NCBI RefSeq assembly: GCF_003144195.1
Contig: NW_020290003.1
Span: 248,001-312,000 of the forward strand
Source of the DNA: Ceraceosorus guamensis
Taxonomy: Eukaryota; Basidiomycota; Exobasidiomycetes; Ceraceosorales; Ceraceosoraceae
Length of the DNA: 64,000 nucleotides
Direction of reading: 5' to 3'
The notes beneath the pieces are model-generated. The model saw nothing but the letters and a program-made list of their open reading frames with translations. It was not told the origin of the DNA and ran no database searches. The translations under genes were made by a program, and so were the position numbers. Below are positions 23,200-36,368 of this stretch, one piece after another (position 1 is the stretch's first letter; each line of letters begins with the position of its first letter).

Positions 23200-26100
23200 T
23201 CATCGCATGTTGCCATTCGACTCGAGGTCGGCATTGGCTCGATGCAGACTTTCGACCAGCTGTCTTCCCGACAATTGCAAGAAGCCAAGTCTAGTCTTGT
23301 CCATCTCGCCATTGCTATCAGCTTGCTTGATGACGACTTCCAGATTCTCAAGCGCCAGCGTGATCAGTGCCAAGCCTTCCTTGACCAGCACTTCCCTCTC
23401 TGAAATACCCAGTGTCGAGTCTGCAGCCCCTCCAGCTTGACTTTGTCGCCCGGAGCGGAAAAGCGGGACGCTGCGAGTTGTGCTCCTACTAGGGTCAAAG
23501 TCGAGCGTGCGGCGCAGCGAAGCAGGTGGAAGGTCCAAATAGTACTTGAAATGTCTGTACAAGAGCGTTAGGAGCATTTCGACCGCGTCTGTCGCGTGCA
23601 AGTGAGGTGGGCATCGTTGATCAGCTGGGCCTGCCTTGGTCTTACACAGCCTTACAGTACGCACCAAACTTGTGAAGCACGGACGCTCGCAATGTTCTGC
23701 GTCGGTGTTTGAGTTCTCGAACGCCAAGACTGCGTCGCTGATTGGCATCTAGCTCGACGTTCGCGCCATCGAGCCTGAGCGCATCTTCGACGACCTGCAA
23801 ACAAGCGACGAAGGCTCTAGGTCAGCACGCGAGGGCACGTCGATGAGTGTCGCTCCTTCTCACCTCATCCCAGTATTTGAGCTGGACAGCATCCACGTCG
23901 CTCAGCATTCGTTTCGTGTTTTCAATCGTAGACAGCTCGTCGACCAAAGCAGCGGACGATTCCTCTAGAGCGGAGATAGCAGCTCCCAGACTGGGATGTG
24001 TCGTCGAGACTCGGGGCCTTCTAGATCTTGGCTCGCTAGCCTCGACTCGCAGGACAGGCGTGAGGACCGGTCGAGCCGTGGTAGCGAGTGCAGATGCGTC
24101 TGACGCGCTGGTGCGAGGAAACGACGCGTGCTCCAGGTATGCCAAGAGTGAATTTACGAGCTGGGACACTGCGCGACGAGCAGCAATGCTATACGCCGTC
24201 TCTCCGTCGGAATCCTCTGCACCATCTGTACCTTTGACAAGACGACTGGCCATCTCGCGTTCCTCTTCGCTGTGGGGCACCACTCGTTCCAACCAAGCTG
24301 AGCTGGGCAGAAATCCTGCAACCAGAGCGAGTACCGCGCTATGGAAGCTGAATAGCGGAGAGCTGGCTGAGGCCGCTAGTGACTGATTCGCGTTTTGGCA
24401 GAACACGAGTAGCGCAACGATCAGTTGGGCTTGATTGATAGCTGCTACACTTGTAGCTTCGTTGAGTGGTGCCTTCAAGACGATTGCAAGTGTGCTGCTA
24501 TGTCTTTCCAGAAATAGGAAGGCTTGACTAGAGGCGGAGAAGATGCTCGTGGAGTCCCCGATGGTGGATGCTCTCGCATTGGACACAGATAGAATGCTAA
24601 CGCAAAGCTGCAGCGCAGGCGTAAGAAGAGAGTCGAAGCGCTCCATCGCTGCTGGCAAGAAGCTGTCCATATCGACGAAGTCTTGGTCTTGCTCGGGTCG
24701 ACTGGCCAAGAAGTCGCTCTGACCAAGGATATCAAAGATGCGAGCATCTACAAGCTGCTCGGCTCCAGCTGCAGTCTGAGCGAGGCGTGTCAGAAAGCCC
24801 ATCTGCGCGGTGTACACGTATAGGATGTTCAGCGACGTGGGGTCAGGCCTGAGCACCTCTTGCAGAGGCAAGTCCATCTCCTTCAGGCTTGCCGCAAAGG
24901 CGCGCAAATAGCCGAACCGCTCAAGTATCTGCAATGCTTTCGTCCCCGGGGATTGACCCCTCGCACCCTTGATTCCGGCAATCTGGTCGCATAGAGTGAA
25001 TGCGACAGTACGCCAAAGCTCCATGCCATCAAGCGCATCCCGTGCAACGATCGCAATCAGCCTGTCGAGCTGCGAAGATATCATGCCATGCGTGCGCTCT
25101 TCGACATGGGAGATCTTGTTACTTTTGCTATCCCAGATGACCGACTCCGGGCCTATCATAGAGATTGTGTCATCCGCTTCGATTGCCGAGCTCATCATGC
25201 TTTCATCAAATGCGGTGCTTTGACGGACCTGATTGGATGGACCTGATTTGGCGGTAGATTTGACAAGCTGCAAGAAGTTGATGAGCGCGGCATAAAGGTT
25301 GCCGCGACTTGATGCTGTAGTTCCGGGTCGGACCAAGGCGGCAAGAAGAGCGCGCAGCGTGGCCATCAGACGGTCCACAGGAAGTTCCTCGGAAGCGTTG
25401 AGGTCCACAGTAGAAGTCGCTGCAGCAGATTGTTGATGCTGGCGCAAACTCGTCAAGAGGCCCAAGACGGCGCCAGCAGCCAGATCATTGCGCGCAGCAT
25501 CTGCATCTGCGCCTGGGTCGGCAAGTAATGGCAGTACCGCGCCCAAGCAGTCGAAAAGCACGAAGGCCCGAGCTTCGGCTCTGAGGAGATGCACGCAGCG
25601 TGCTAGGATCATGTCGAGGATATGGCGCCACGCTTGCATAGACTGCAAACGAGCTGTTTTCAGCGCTCGAAGTGCGTTGCGAGCGTGAGCATAGTGGAGA
25701 ATGATGATGGACTCATCCTCCAGAATGACCCTCTGTCTCGCGTCGACCAATTCTCCGCGTCGCTCGATCTCTGTTCGAGCTTGAGCTAAAATGCCGACGA
25801 CCGCATTCAGATCGAACTCTTTGGTCTCCGCAGCCGGGCCGCGACTCGCGGCAGGAGAAATGTCGAGTGTTGCAAGAACGTTGAGACTGGCAACGTCTTT
25901 TTCACCATCATCCTCCCACTTAAAGTCCATTCCCTGAAGCAGGTCTAAAAGTCTTGCACGCGGCGTGCCGTCCAACTTGTGCTGCGAGTTGAAACCACCA
26001 GGCAACAGGTCGGCGTCGTCATCGTCATCTTGGAGACCCGCTTCAGCGAAACCCGCACCATCGACTGCTGAGGCACCGCCCAGCAGCACGGCGAGCAGAC

Positions 26101-29100
26101 GCGTAGCTGGTCCGACAAGAGCAGCGTTGCTAAGGGAGTGCAGCTCGATGGCAGCGCTATCAAGCAGATGAGCTTGTATGCGAAGGGAGCTCGTCACAAC
26201 GTTCGCCGAAGACCGTGCGATCACTCCGTCGGCAAATCGCAGGTCACCGCTAGACTCGGCCACGTATTCGACGGCTTCGGGAACCGATTTCAGTGCTCGC
26301 AGCTGCTGCACGAAGAAGTCGTTGCGCGATCTCAAGAAGCGCAGAGTGGTCGGGCTAGTAAATGAGTGGCGGCAAAGATTGTGTAGGAGCGCATAGCACT
26401 TTTCCGCAAGGCGCGGGGAACGCTCCACGAAGGCAATTTCGCCTTCGCGTGCACGGCCCACGAGCGCGACGACTGCCTCCAAAGCCCCACGCCCCTCCGA
26501 ATCGGACCGATCGAGCAGCTGCACCTCATCTGACGTTCCGGCTCCAGCTGTCGTCAAATCGAAGCCGAGGAGGACGTGCGCTAGGTTTGGGCAAGGTTGA
26601 GTCTGAGCCGTGAACGTTTGCAAAAGGTCCAGGATGGACGACGCGACGGCATTCCTGGTGTTGCTTGTTGACGGATGCTCCACGTCGTAGAGGTCGCCGC
26701 CCGACGCTTCGAGAGCATCAGCAGTGTCGGCATCGTCCGGATCTCCTGTCTCGAGGGCTTCAAGGTGCCCGACGAAGCCCGCACGGACCCGAGCAGATTC
26801 GCCGACCATTTCCAACAAGCCAACAAGCCTGTTCATCTTGCCCACGTAGCTCAGGCGTCCAAAGCGGTCCACAGCAACAAAGGCCGGGCTCTCAGCAATC
26901 TGCCGAAGCAGTCTGACAGCCAAGAGAACGATATCTTGACGCTGGGCGTGCACGTAGAGCGCAATCTGTACCACGGCTCGGTGTTCGTACAGCAGGAGAG
27001 TGTCCAGAGGTGTATAGGCACCAGGCTGTCCCAGCCTGTCAGCAGCTTTGAAAGCCGCAAGCTGCGCGCCCTGGTTCGAAGCAAGCAAGTCACTGCAAGC
27101 GGGCAGAAGGACTTGCAAGAAAGCGTCCTGGAGCTGCATGACGCGCTGGAAGATGCGCAGAGCGTGTCCGACGCATTGAGCCTGGAAGCCAGCTCCGGAA
27201 CCTGCGGAATTCAGGACTTCGAAACCAGAGTCGTCCGACGGGCAAATGACCGCGAAGAACTCTTTAAGCAATGTGGTGTTCGTAAGAAGTCGTTTTAGGA
27301 TGGAGAAGCCAGGGTGGAGCAGCAGTTGCGCTACGGCACGCGGCTCCAAGACACCGCTTTCGTCGGCTTCAAAGAGGGGGGTCAGGTTGTAGCAAGCAAG
27401 ACATCGCTCCACAAAGCCCAGAGCTTTTGCTTTGAGGCGTAAAGCGTCGGCGGGGAGAGCGACCTCGCCCCGCGACGCACCGAGAAGTACCCTTTCGATG
27501 ACGAAGTTGACGTAAGGGTCGAGGCCAGGGGAGCGGTGAGCTTGGCCCAAACTGACGACGATTTGCTCCAAAGAGGCTGCTTGACCGTGATTGGAATTCA
27601 TCGCACCCAGCGCCGAGGTGACGGTGGGCGTCGCCGAAGTCATTGGGGCAGGTGTTTGAAGCAAAGCCTTGAGCAGATCGACGAGAGCCACGGTAGCCTC
27701 GAAGTTTTGTGTAGGCCTTTCTTCCCGCTCGAGCACTTCGAGCGCACTGGAAGCAAAGTTATGCATTTGATTCGAGATGTTGCTCTGCCCAAACATACCG
27801 GTGCCGGTGGTGCCGCGCTCAGAGACGATGCGTGCCCTGAGTGCTTCTTCTGCAGCTTTTGTGTCGCCCACGACCTGGTGCGTCTCGAGCAGCTGCCAGA
27901 TGTCGGCAGCAATCCGGCCTGCGCTCGGACCGTCGGGGCGAGCGAAAGCGGTCAAAGCCCGAAGAGTGGAGGCTTTGAAGCCAATCGAAGTGGGGCACAC
28001 GTAGAGGTTGAACAAGCGTTGGAGGGCAGCATACCCAGTATGCTGATAAAGAGCATCTCGTGCGGCTACGCTATGGTGAGCAACGTTTCGAAGCACACCG
28101 AGGAACGATTTCAACAAGATTTCGTCGGCCCGCTCCACTTTGAGCTGACTTCTAAGCACGCCACCTCTAGAGGCGCTGAGCGATTCCTGAAATTGGGTGT
28201 AGGTGTACTGCAGCCAATCGAACAAGCGGGCCCAAGAAAAAAGACGAGGGTCTCCGACCCCATCTTCCGACGAGAGGAGGGTATGAATCTGCCAGGCGCC
28301 TTCAGCACCTGATGCTAACGAGGCAACCATGTCCAACATTGCTCGCCGGTGACCATGCTGTTCTACGTCTATCGCCCAGCCAAGGAAGCGGGTTGGCCTC
28401 CCATCCGATTCGACGAGAAAGCGTAAGCCAGCATCTGGTCGGCCGCGACAGAGCAAGCTGATGGCGTCGAAAAGAGCTTCGATGTCGTATCTTTGCGGGT
28501 CACTTGATTGTCCCGGCTTGTTCTTCGAGTCTTTGAATCCGAATTCTGCATCTTCCTCGGCGCGTTGAAGTCTCCGGAAAAGCGGCAGGAATAGGTTGGT
28601 GAGGCGAATCAACAGATCTTGAACCTGGGTCAGCACGTATTCTTGGAACTCGGCATCTATGCCGCTTTCGCTCATCCCCGGAGCCAGAGTCGCCAGCGCT
28701 TCCGTGCCTTCCTCGAAGCCTTGCGAAGCTTCAAAGGCTGGTTGTCTGAATGCTAGAACATACTGAATTACGAAGACAAGCGCATCGCCGGCCATTGGCG
28801 CTACTGTGGCGCTTCTCGAGGTACTATTGTAAGCTGGCCCGCCAGCAATGGCTCCAATGACCAGGGAGGTGATCTCTTCGTCCTGAACTTTGATCTCGTT
28901 TGAAAAGCTCGGCATCGCAAGTAGTGCGGACCACTGTAGAAGGACGACGCATCGAAGTTGTGGAAGAGTCCAATCCTTGGCAGTGATCTCCTTGTGCAGG
29001 GCCAGCGCGGATTCCGGGTCCAGATCGGGGTGCTCGGTCGGCGGTACCTCGAGACAACCAAGCAATGATGCGAGGACGTAGATGACCATGGCGTCCTGAG

Positions 29101-29961
29101 GGTCCTGTTGCGAACTCAACCACCTTGTTAAGGCCAGGATGTGCGCAGGAGCCAAGCGTCGCGAAGCAGAGAGCAAATACAGCAGCTGACCGAGTTCTTG
29201 ACGCTCTTGCACAATAAGCTCGAGTCGCTCGCCGATGCTATTTTCCGCCTTGAGGGCTTGCAATTCTAATTTTGTGGCATCAAGCTCGATGAGGATCCTT
29301 TCGGGCAAAGTGGTCTGCGTCTTCGCTGGTCGGCCTGGTAGTGCAGGCACGTCGATTTGCGCCTCTACAAGGTCCGACACAAGCCTCTCGATGCGCGCGC
29401 CAACTTGCTGGGAAGCCGCATCTGCTTCGTGAGCCAAGGTCATGGCAGATCGAGCAAGCTCCTTCAAGCAGCCAATGGCAGCTATCCGCTCGTGGTGATA
29501 TATGAGCAGAGCAGCTTCCACGGAGCTTCTTCCATAGCGCGCTCTGCCTTCAAATCCTGCTTGCAGCAGCGATGCGGCGTATCGCTCCGACACTTTGAGA
29601 GTGGAGGAGAGGTAAAAGCATTGCTGCGCAAAGTCTTGATTGACGGTGTGCTTGGTGCCGTGAATGGTGACGTGCCCTGTGCAGGGGGCACAAGCGTGAG
29701 CCTAAGCGGGTGCCCATACAAGTGCGCAAGGGCGAAGAGTCACTCACCAGCCTGCAGCTCCTTCTTTTCGGCATCAGAAGGTGGTCGAGCGCGTCCGAAG
29801 TTGAGAAGTTCCGACGCGTGTCTGCCCACGTTGATGAACCAGTCATGGTTCGCTGCGCCCCGCTGCGGATTTGCAATGACAGCATTCAGGCTTCTGAAGA
29901 GCCTCGCGAACCTCTCTGGTGAGATGGAGGCCGAGCCTGGTGGCGTTGTTGAGGCCGGCAT
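23200..29961 (-). CDS. NUP192: Nuclear pore scaffold nucleoporin Nup192/Nup205
   Basis: Exons on the minus strand: 29961-29748, 29676-23864, 23794-23665 and 23588-23200, all in phase, 2181 residues. The long second exon has no need of introns. The protein is alpha-helical throughout with little low-complexity sequence, as expected for an inner-ring solenoid. A well conserved N-terminal block near residues 180-250 reads GRPAKTQTTLPERILIELD, then ERLELIVQERQELGQLLYLL. The C-terminus contains KFDAVEMLLTLLYRHFKYYL, which spans the last splice junction and supports that intron. The protein would bridge Nup93 and Nic96-type partners in the inner ring of the nuclear pore. Its length is somewhat above the usual 1700-2000. 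The start ATG precedes a plausible first helix (SPERFARLFRSLNAVIAN). Family assignment rests on recall of these blocks. Confidence 0.85.
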
Positions 29962-30627
29962 CTTGCGGAGCTAAACCTCCGATGAAGGTGCACGTCGACG
30001 CGGAGATGCGCAGGTGCCTGCCCAACGTGAACGAGAGCTTCCAGGTGCTGGCGGAAGAAGTTACTGGGGCGAATGTGTCTGTGCAGAGAGCATCAGCGCG
30101 AGCCGATGATGAGGTACGTACACTGCCTCGCAACCTGTGGCTCTGTATGTTCGCACAGCGATCAAATTGTAATTGGTGCGCGAGAAGAAACATCGAATTC
30201 ACAATGCTGGTCGATTGAAGCGCAACTTGGCATGCGCGCGCGTCCTGATGGAGTCACTAGTCTGAGTCACGAGTGCCCGCGCGCGATTATTCTCGCGTCC
30301 TTTTGGCCAGATGCGCTTCTCCACTCACGTGACGCTGCACGTTCAACACGACATGAAATCTTGAATCGTGATCCCTTCTCAACAGGCAACAACCGTCTTT
30401 GTCGCCTCTAATACTTGAATTAGAGTCATGAATCACATGTCCCTCCAGATCTCCTTGCCTGATCGCACGATTCTGCGCCTGCAATTTGGACGCTTGGACC
30501 TGGTAGCTTCCACGGGTGCCGATTGCTTCCCTGCAAATCACGACACAAGACCTTGCAGCATTTCTGAGAGTCGCACGTTCAATCGCAGCAGGAGGCCGTT
30601 GTGCTGCGTCAAGCCTGGTCTCCCGCA
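29962..30627. promoter_or_regulatory. Divergent promoter region between NUP192 and ALG11
   Basis: These 666 bp separate the two divergent start codons, so both promoters must lie here. It contains an alternating purine-pyrimidine stretch near 30230-30245 and the words GAGTCACGAGT and GAATCGTGATC. No clear TATA box. Confidence 0.5.
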
Positions 30628-32474
30628 ATGTCGAGCTCAAGGCCGCCGATATGGCAGACAGTCGGACTGTGCATGTTGCTCGCTGTGCTCTCCGCCGTCG
30701 TCTTCACGCTGCAGTTCGTATCTGCTCACATACGCAACACCAAGAAAGCCAACAAGTCAAGGCGGAGGGAATTGCTCGAGCGTGCCGGATTCAATGACAG
30801 AGAGGAGAGGAACAAGAAGACCATTGTCGGCTTCTTTCATCCTTACTGGTGAGCGAAGAGCTCTTTGACACGCATCATGCAAATGTGTGAGAGTAGCGCA
30901 CGCTGACCGCGATTATCGCATCTTCGTGTCTAATCGATCACGCAGCAATGCGGGTGGTGGCGGAGAGAGGGTGCTCTTCCAGGCTCTGCTGCATCATCTT
31001 GAAACACATGAGGACCACGTGCTGGTGATCTATACTGGAGACGTCGGCATCGAAAGCAGCTTGAGGCACTTGAACCGTCCTTGGAACGGTATGGGAACCG
31101 CGACACCCGCAGAAATCCTTGAACGCTGCACCGTGAGTCGCCTGCACTGCCAGCCTCCAGCATTCATGCAGGGCCCGACACTCACCTTTCAACAACGATT
31201 GCGGTATACGATGTAGGCTCGCTTTGGCATCCCTTTATCGACTCACCCACGCAGGCATCAAATCCAGTTCCTTCCGCTTAAATCCAGAGCCATGGTGGCC
31301 GACTCTTATTGGAAACGGCTCACTCTCCTAGGCCAGAGCTATGGAAGCGTGAGGATGGCCATTGAGGCGATAGGCGAAGTGCTGCCAGACGTTTGGATAG
31401 GTGAGTGATGATGGAAGAAAGGGTATTTGAGCTGCATGCCTGACGCACACACGCGCGCACATAGATACGATGGGCTACGCGTTCTCCTACCCAACAGTGC
31501 AAGCATTCAGCTCGAAAGTGCGGATCGGAGCATATACACACTACCCAACGATTAGCACCGACATGGTCTCGCGAGTCGCACTGCGCAAAGCGAGTCACAC
31601 GAATCCTGCAGGTATCGCTTCGAGCGCGCTCAAAAGCCGTCTGAAGCTGGTCTACTACCAGAGCTTTGTCTGGGCTTACTCTAGGGCTCTTCGTTGCGCC
31701 GACGTCATTGTCGGAAATGGCAGCTGGACCGCAGCACACCTGAGCAACCTGATTGGATCGACACAGCAGGTTCGCGTCCTCTACCCTCCATGCGACACTA
31801 GCCGTCTCGCAAAGTTGTCTCTCGAGTCTAGACACGCGCGCACGCTTGTCAGTCTCGGCCAATTCCGGCCGGAAAAGGAGCAAGCTAATCAATTGCGGAT
31901 CTTGAGAGCAACGCTAGACGCCAACTCCAAGCTCCGCGAAGCTCGGAATCCTCTGCGGCTGCTCATGATAGGGAGCTCAAGAGATGCGACAGATGAAGCG
32001 CGCGTCGAGAGCCTTCGTGCCTTGGCCAAGGAAATGAAGCTCACGCACGCTGATGGCCCTGATCATGTCGAGTTTCTCGTCAACGCGAGCTACGACAGCT
32101 TGATCAGCTCATTGGGAACTGCCAGTATCGGCATCAGTACCATGGTGGATGAACACTTCGGCATCAACGTCGTCGAGTTCATGGCAGCTGGGCTAATCAC
32201 GCTTTCTCACGCCTCGGCAGGTCCTCTGTTGGACATCGCGGTGCCAGACGAGCAAGGTCGCAGGACCGGCTTCCATGCTCGGTCGGTAGACGACTTTGCC
32301 GGAACTTTGCAAAGCATCCTCGCCCTGCCTTCTGATGAGGTCATCGCTATCCGCCAAAGAGCCAGGACAAGAGCGTCGGAGACCTTTGGAGCCGACGCTT
32401 TCTGTGAGAGGTGGGAGCGGATGATGTGGGGCAAGCTGCGCCCCGACTCGTCGACCAGGCCCAAGGTTCAATAA
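30628..32474 (+). CDS. ALG11: GDP-Man:Man3GlcNAc2-PP-dolichol alpha-1,2-mannosyltransferase ALG11
   Basis: Exons 30628-30848, 30946-31132, 31217-31400 and 31465-32474 give 533 residues. One membrane segment near residues 11-34 (VGLCMLLAVLSAVVFTLQFV) anchors the enzyme in the ER with the catalytic part on the cytosolic face. Signature blocks follow: HPYCNAGGGGERVL, rebuilt exactly across intron 1, then GQSYGS, MGYAFSYP, YTHYPTISTDM and the retaining glycosyltransferase EX7E motif (EHFGINVVE, then FMAAGLITLSHASAGPLLDI). The enzyme adds the fourth and fifth mannoses to the dolichol-linked N-glycan precursor. Length matches the family. The stop codon is part of an AATAAA word, so the 3' UTR may be very short. 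Diverges from NUP192. Very confident. Confidence 0.97.
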
Positions 32475-32475
32475 A
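32470..32475 (+). other. ALG11: Poly(A)-signal-like AATAAA overlapping the ALG11 stop codon
   Basis: The final codons CAA TAA form AATAAA with the following A. The hexamer matches the canonical signal, although fungi use it loosely. If functional, cleavage would fall within a few tens of bases after the stop. Confidence 0.35.
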
Positions 32476-33867
32476 AATCGGTTTCATCAGTACTCGCTAT
32501 GGTTCCTACCCATCCCTTGAGCTGCGATCGAGACCCGCTGTGTAGGTAGTCAGCGCTCGACTTTACGTGGTCTGCAACGCCACGCAGTTGTGTTGCTACC
32601 CCGTGCTTGATCCTTCGGGCGCACTAGAGCAGCCTCCTCGACGGTGGTACGCAAAGCAGCGCTGTCAGCCGCCATATCGATGCATACCAAGGCGTCTGTT
32701 TCTGAAGGGCGGCGCAGCGCGTTGTCGAGCACGTAGGTGGCCTTGTCATGCTCGGCCAAGTCGCTCGAATCAGCCCACATAATGTGGAGTGGAGCAATGA
32801 CTGGTCTTACCGCAGCAGCGCTTGTGTGCGGCCCCCTCCTCGATCACGCGATGCTCAGACTTGAGCGAAAGTACAGGTCGCGCACAAAGCTGATATTTGC
32901 GGGTATGGGTATGCGTCCACGTTCCTGCAGACCTGCTTCGTCGTTGATGGGCGCCCACCAGGAACGGGCTGAATTGAACTTCGGACCTCGGTATGTCAAT
33001 CATAGTGAGTACTGCAACTCCAAGCAGCGGGCGCGCCAGCGCAAATGGCTCAATCACGCGGCTGACGGCCGGCGTCGCCTTCTGTTGGAAGCATCTAAGT
33101 GCCGAATACTGGCTGCGCAGCACGGGCGATGAGCCGAGAGGAGCACATGGAGGAATAACGGTCGAGGCAATCACGGGCTCAAATTGAACCGACTGCGTAG
33201 CCGTGCGTATCGAAGTGATGGCGCCTCTCTCTCCCTCCCTGCACTCATGACTCGAACTTCAATGCTCTGAGTAAACGATCTGCACACATATGGGATACGT
33301 ATATCAGTATGCGAAGGCAGACCGACCGCGGACCCCTAGACGCTGCATACCTGGGCCCGTTCCATCCAAGTGAGCCGGAGCATATCACAATAAACTTCAG
33401 CCCGTGTTCACAGGCCCCTTTTCGCCAGTTCTCTGTCTCGTCTCCGCAAAAGCCTCCTCCTTTCGCCTCTTTGCGCTCTCAAAGCCTCGCAGTTCGCTGC
33501 ACATACATCGTCCAGTGTCATATACAGGCCCAAGAGTCGGCCTCGATAGGCTGAGGCAATCTGAGAAGATCGCAGCGCTATATTATGCGAGACGGGGCGA
33601 TCAATCCTGCTCCACCCGCTCATTCCGACCCCTTTGCTTCGCTAACCCTCAGTGCTGTGGTCACCACATTCCCTTCCCAGCACTCTTGACCTCTTCCACC
33701 TCACCTCTTCGACGCCGCGGTCTGGGCAGCATTCCAGGCCCCCTGCTTGGCTAGCTGCTCTCTTTCGACCTCACTTCACTCGGAACGCCTCGCGTCGACT
33801 CGTTTCTTCAAAAGCAGCGTCGACCAGACGGCTTCGCGGTCTATCTCGGCAGGCTACGACAATTACC
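32475..33867. other. Intergenic, 1.4 kb: ALG11 3' region and promoter/leader of the phosphatase-like gene
   Basis: No supported gene. A TATA-like CGCTATATTATGCG lies at about 33578-33591. The last 250 bp are rich in C and T (for example CACTCTTGACCTCTTCCACC), typical of a fungal 5' leader. The frame of the next gene is open upstream of its ATG but lacks an earlier ATG, so the start stays at 33868. Confidence 0.5.
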
Positions 33868-36368
33868 ATGCGGACTTTGCCTGGCCTAGTCCTGACCACG
33901 ACGTCTCCCTTTCGAGCACTGGCAATCTTTGCACTTCTTGCTGTGCTTGCCAATGCAAGCCGGGCTGCCATCGTTCCGACAAGTGCACGAAGCAGCAAGG
34001 TGGTCAGATACGACAGGAGGGACCCCCTCTTTCGGCGCCAGCAGTCAGAACCGCCTGCATTGACGGAAGCTCAACAGCAGGAGCTGCTCGACAATCCCCT
34101 CAACCAAGCTTTGGCGAGGACGGCTCTGCGAAAATGGGGACCTGCAAAAGTTCCTCCATGGTTCAAAAAGCTGCTGAGCCCGGAAGAGCTGGCTGCTGCA
34201 GGTGACCCCGATGCGCAGGCCGCCGTAGCAGCCAAAGCGGCTGCTGCGCCTACACCTGCACCTGCACCTGCACCTGCGGCTACGGAACAAGCTCCGCCTA
34301 CGCCCGAGGCTCAGTCTCAAACAGTGCAGCAATCACCGCCACCTGCGCTCGAGGCCCCAGCTGAGGCAACACCCTTGCCAGATACGCCTCTCACGGGGCC
34401 AATCATCATCTTTCCGTTTCCCTTTCCTGAAAGTGTCGGATTCGAGGGCAACGGCACTGAGCTGCCTCAACGACCTTTGGCAGTAGAGTCGAACAAGCTC
34501 CTGAATACCAAGACCGCAGCGCAGTCGAACTGTCCAATTGGAGGAAGCTCTTACGAACGACGTTGGAACCCCACCGACGACAAGGATGGCACATTCTATA
34601 TTTGGGACAAGATGGGTTCCCTTTCGCCTTATCAAAGTAGTCGCTTATTCCCGGAAGTTCAACAGTGGAGCGGCATCCCAGACAATTGTCATCTGGAGAG
34701 CGTGCAGCTTTTACACCGAAGCGGACTTCGTCTTCCCTCTTCAGCAGGTACATTCGGTGAGAACCTGCAAGAAGTTGGTCGGACGCTCCTCAAAATGAAT
34801 CACAAAAAATCCGCCAAAGGCGTCTTGAGCTTCTTGAATAATTGGCAGTACAACTTGGGATCCGACTTCCTGTCGGCAGCAGGTAGACAGCAAATGTTTG
34901 ACTCGGGCGTCGCCGCTTTCACGAGGTACGGCAAGCTTTATAGCCCGTATAAACCGATGCACAAACCCATCATCAGGACCGCCAGCACGAAGGCCCTTTT
35001 GGACTCTGCGAAGTTTTTCAACCTGGTGAGCACACGGGCGTCGGTCAGATTGCGCATTGATTGACGAGCACAGACTCATCATCGCGTCGCGCGATTTTGC
35101 TTCCAGGGCTTCTTCGGTATCGACGCTCCAGCGTTGGTCAACCTGGAAGTTCTCATCGACTCTGCTGGCTTCAATGTGCGTGAGGTCTTTTCCCACAAAT
35201 TCGCTCCTCAATGCTGAGACGATTTCTCGCGTTCCTTCACAGAGCACCTTATCGCCGTGGGGCGCCTGCCCCAACGTGGTCAAGTCGCCGTTGGGCGACC
35301 TCTCCTTGGCACCTCGATGGATCGAGCAGTACACCAAAAATGCTATCAAGAGGCTGCAGCCGCTGATGCCGACAAGGACGCAACTGACACCCGAGATCAT
35401 TCATGGGATGCAATCGCTGTGTGCTGTCGAAACTCAAGCACTTGGCTACTCGGATTTGTGAGTGACGCGAGAAGTGTGCACGTCCCGTCGAATGGTCAGA
35501 CTTACGATCCCGATCTACACGAAGCTGTGGACTCTTCACCAAAGCAGGTGCGTCTTCTCCACCTGGCACACGAATTCTGTTCGAGGCAATGCTGACCACC
35601 TCGGTCTTTCCGCGTGATCAGAATGGGAAGGTTTCCAGTACGCATGGGATTTGCGTATTTCGGGCAATGCGGGTCCGCAGAGCACGACGGGTCGAGCTCA
35701 AGGTATTGGTTGGATACAGGAACTCTTGGCTCGATTGCAGGGTTCGACGGTGCCTCCTCCCATCACCTCGCAGAACTCGAGCCACTCGACCTTGCCGTTG
35801 TACTTTCCTGGAGACCAGTCCTTCTACTTTGACTTTGCGCACGACGGTACCATCGTTGGAACTCTCATGGCACTCGGCTTCAAGCAGGTGAGCAGTGCCT
35901 GCATGACCTAGTAGTAGAGGAGCTCTTCTTCAGACCCAACGCTGAGCTTTGCAAGTTCCGGCATGCAGTTGTCAGAAAATCTAGATCCTGCCAAGATCAA
36001 CCCCGAGCGCAAGTTTTTGACCTCGTCCATCGTGCCATCGGCCGCAAAGTTGGCTTTTGAAGTGTTGCAATGCGCAGCACCCAAGAAGGGTGGCGCTCCA
36101 GAGAAGTACATCAGGGCAGTCCTCAACGACGCCGTCCTGCCAATGGGCGCCGAGCAGGGATGCACAGATAGCGGACCCAATCCAACGCTGTGCAAGCTGA
36201 GTGAGTCCCCAAAAACAAACAGTAGAATTCGTCTTGCTTGCGGTGCCCAAGGTTTATCGCTCTGAACCCGTCACTTTTCTCTCATTTACCCCCAAAGACG
36301 ACTTCCTTTCCTTTCAATACGACCACGCCATCCAGGCCGCTAACTTTGAGGCGGCTTGCAAAGGATAA
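33868..36368 (+). CDS. Secreted histidine-acid-phosphatase/phytase-like protein with His-to-Ser change in the active-site motif
   Basis: Seven exons: 33868-35025, 35107-35175, 35243-35457, 35525-35547 (23 nt), 35622-35887, 35969-36200 and 36298-36368, in phase, 677 residues. A signal peptide covers about 1-33 (FRALAIFALLAVLANASRA). An Ala/Pro-rich linker follows (~120-180). The phytase-like fold is recognisable from WGACPNV, LGYSDFCGLFTKAEWEGF and FDFAHDG. The proton-donor HD is intact (H562-D563). The phosphate-binding motif RHGxRxP reads RSGLRLP (VQLLHRSGLRLP, Ser285), so the nucleophilic His is missing. Eight or more cysteines agree with secretion. The family normally hydrolyses phosphate monoesters outside the cell; this copy may be inactive or altered. 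The exon 5/6 junction is the least certain, because the acceptor was chosen to keep frame. Confidence 0.82.
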
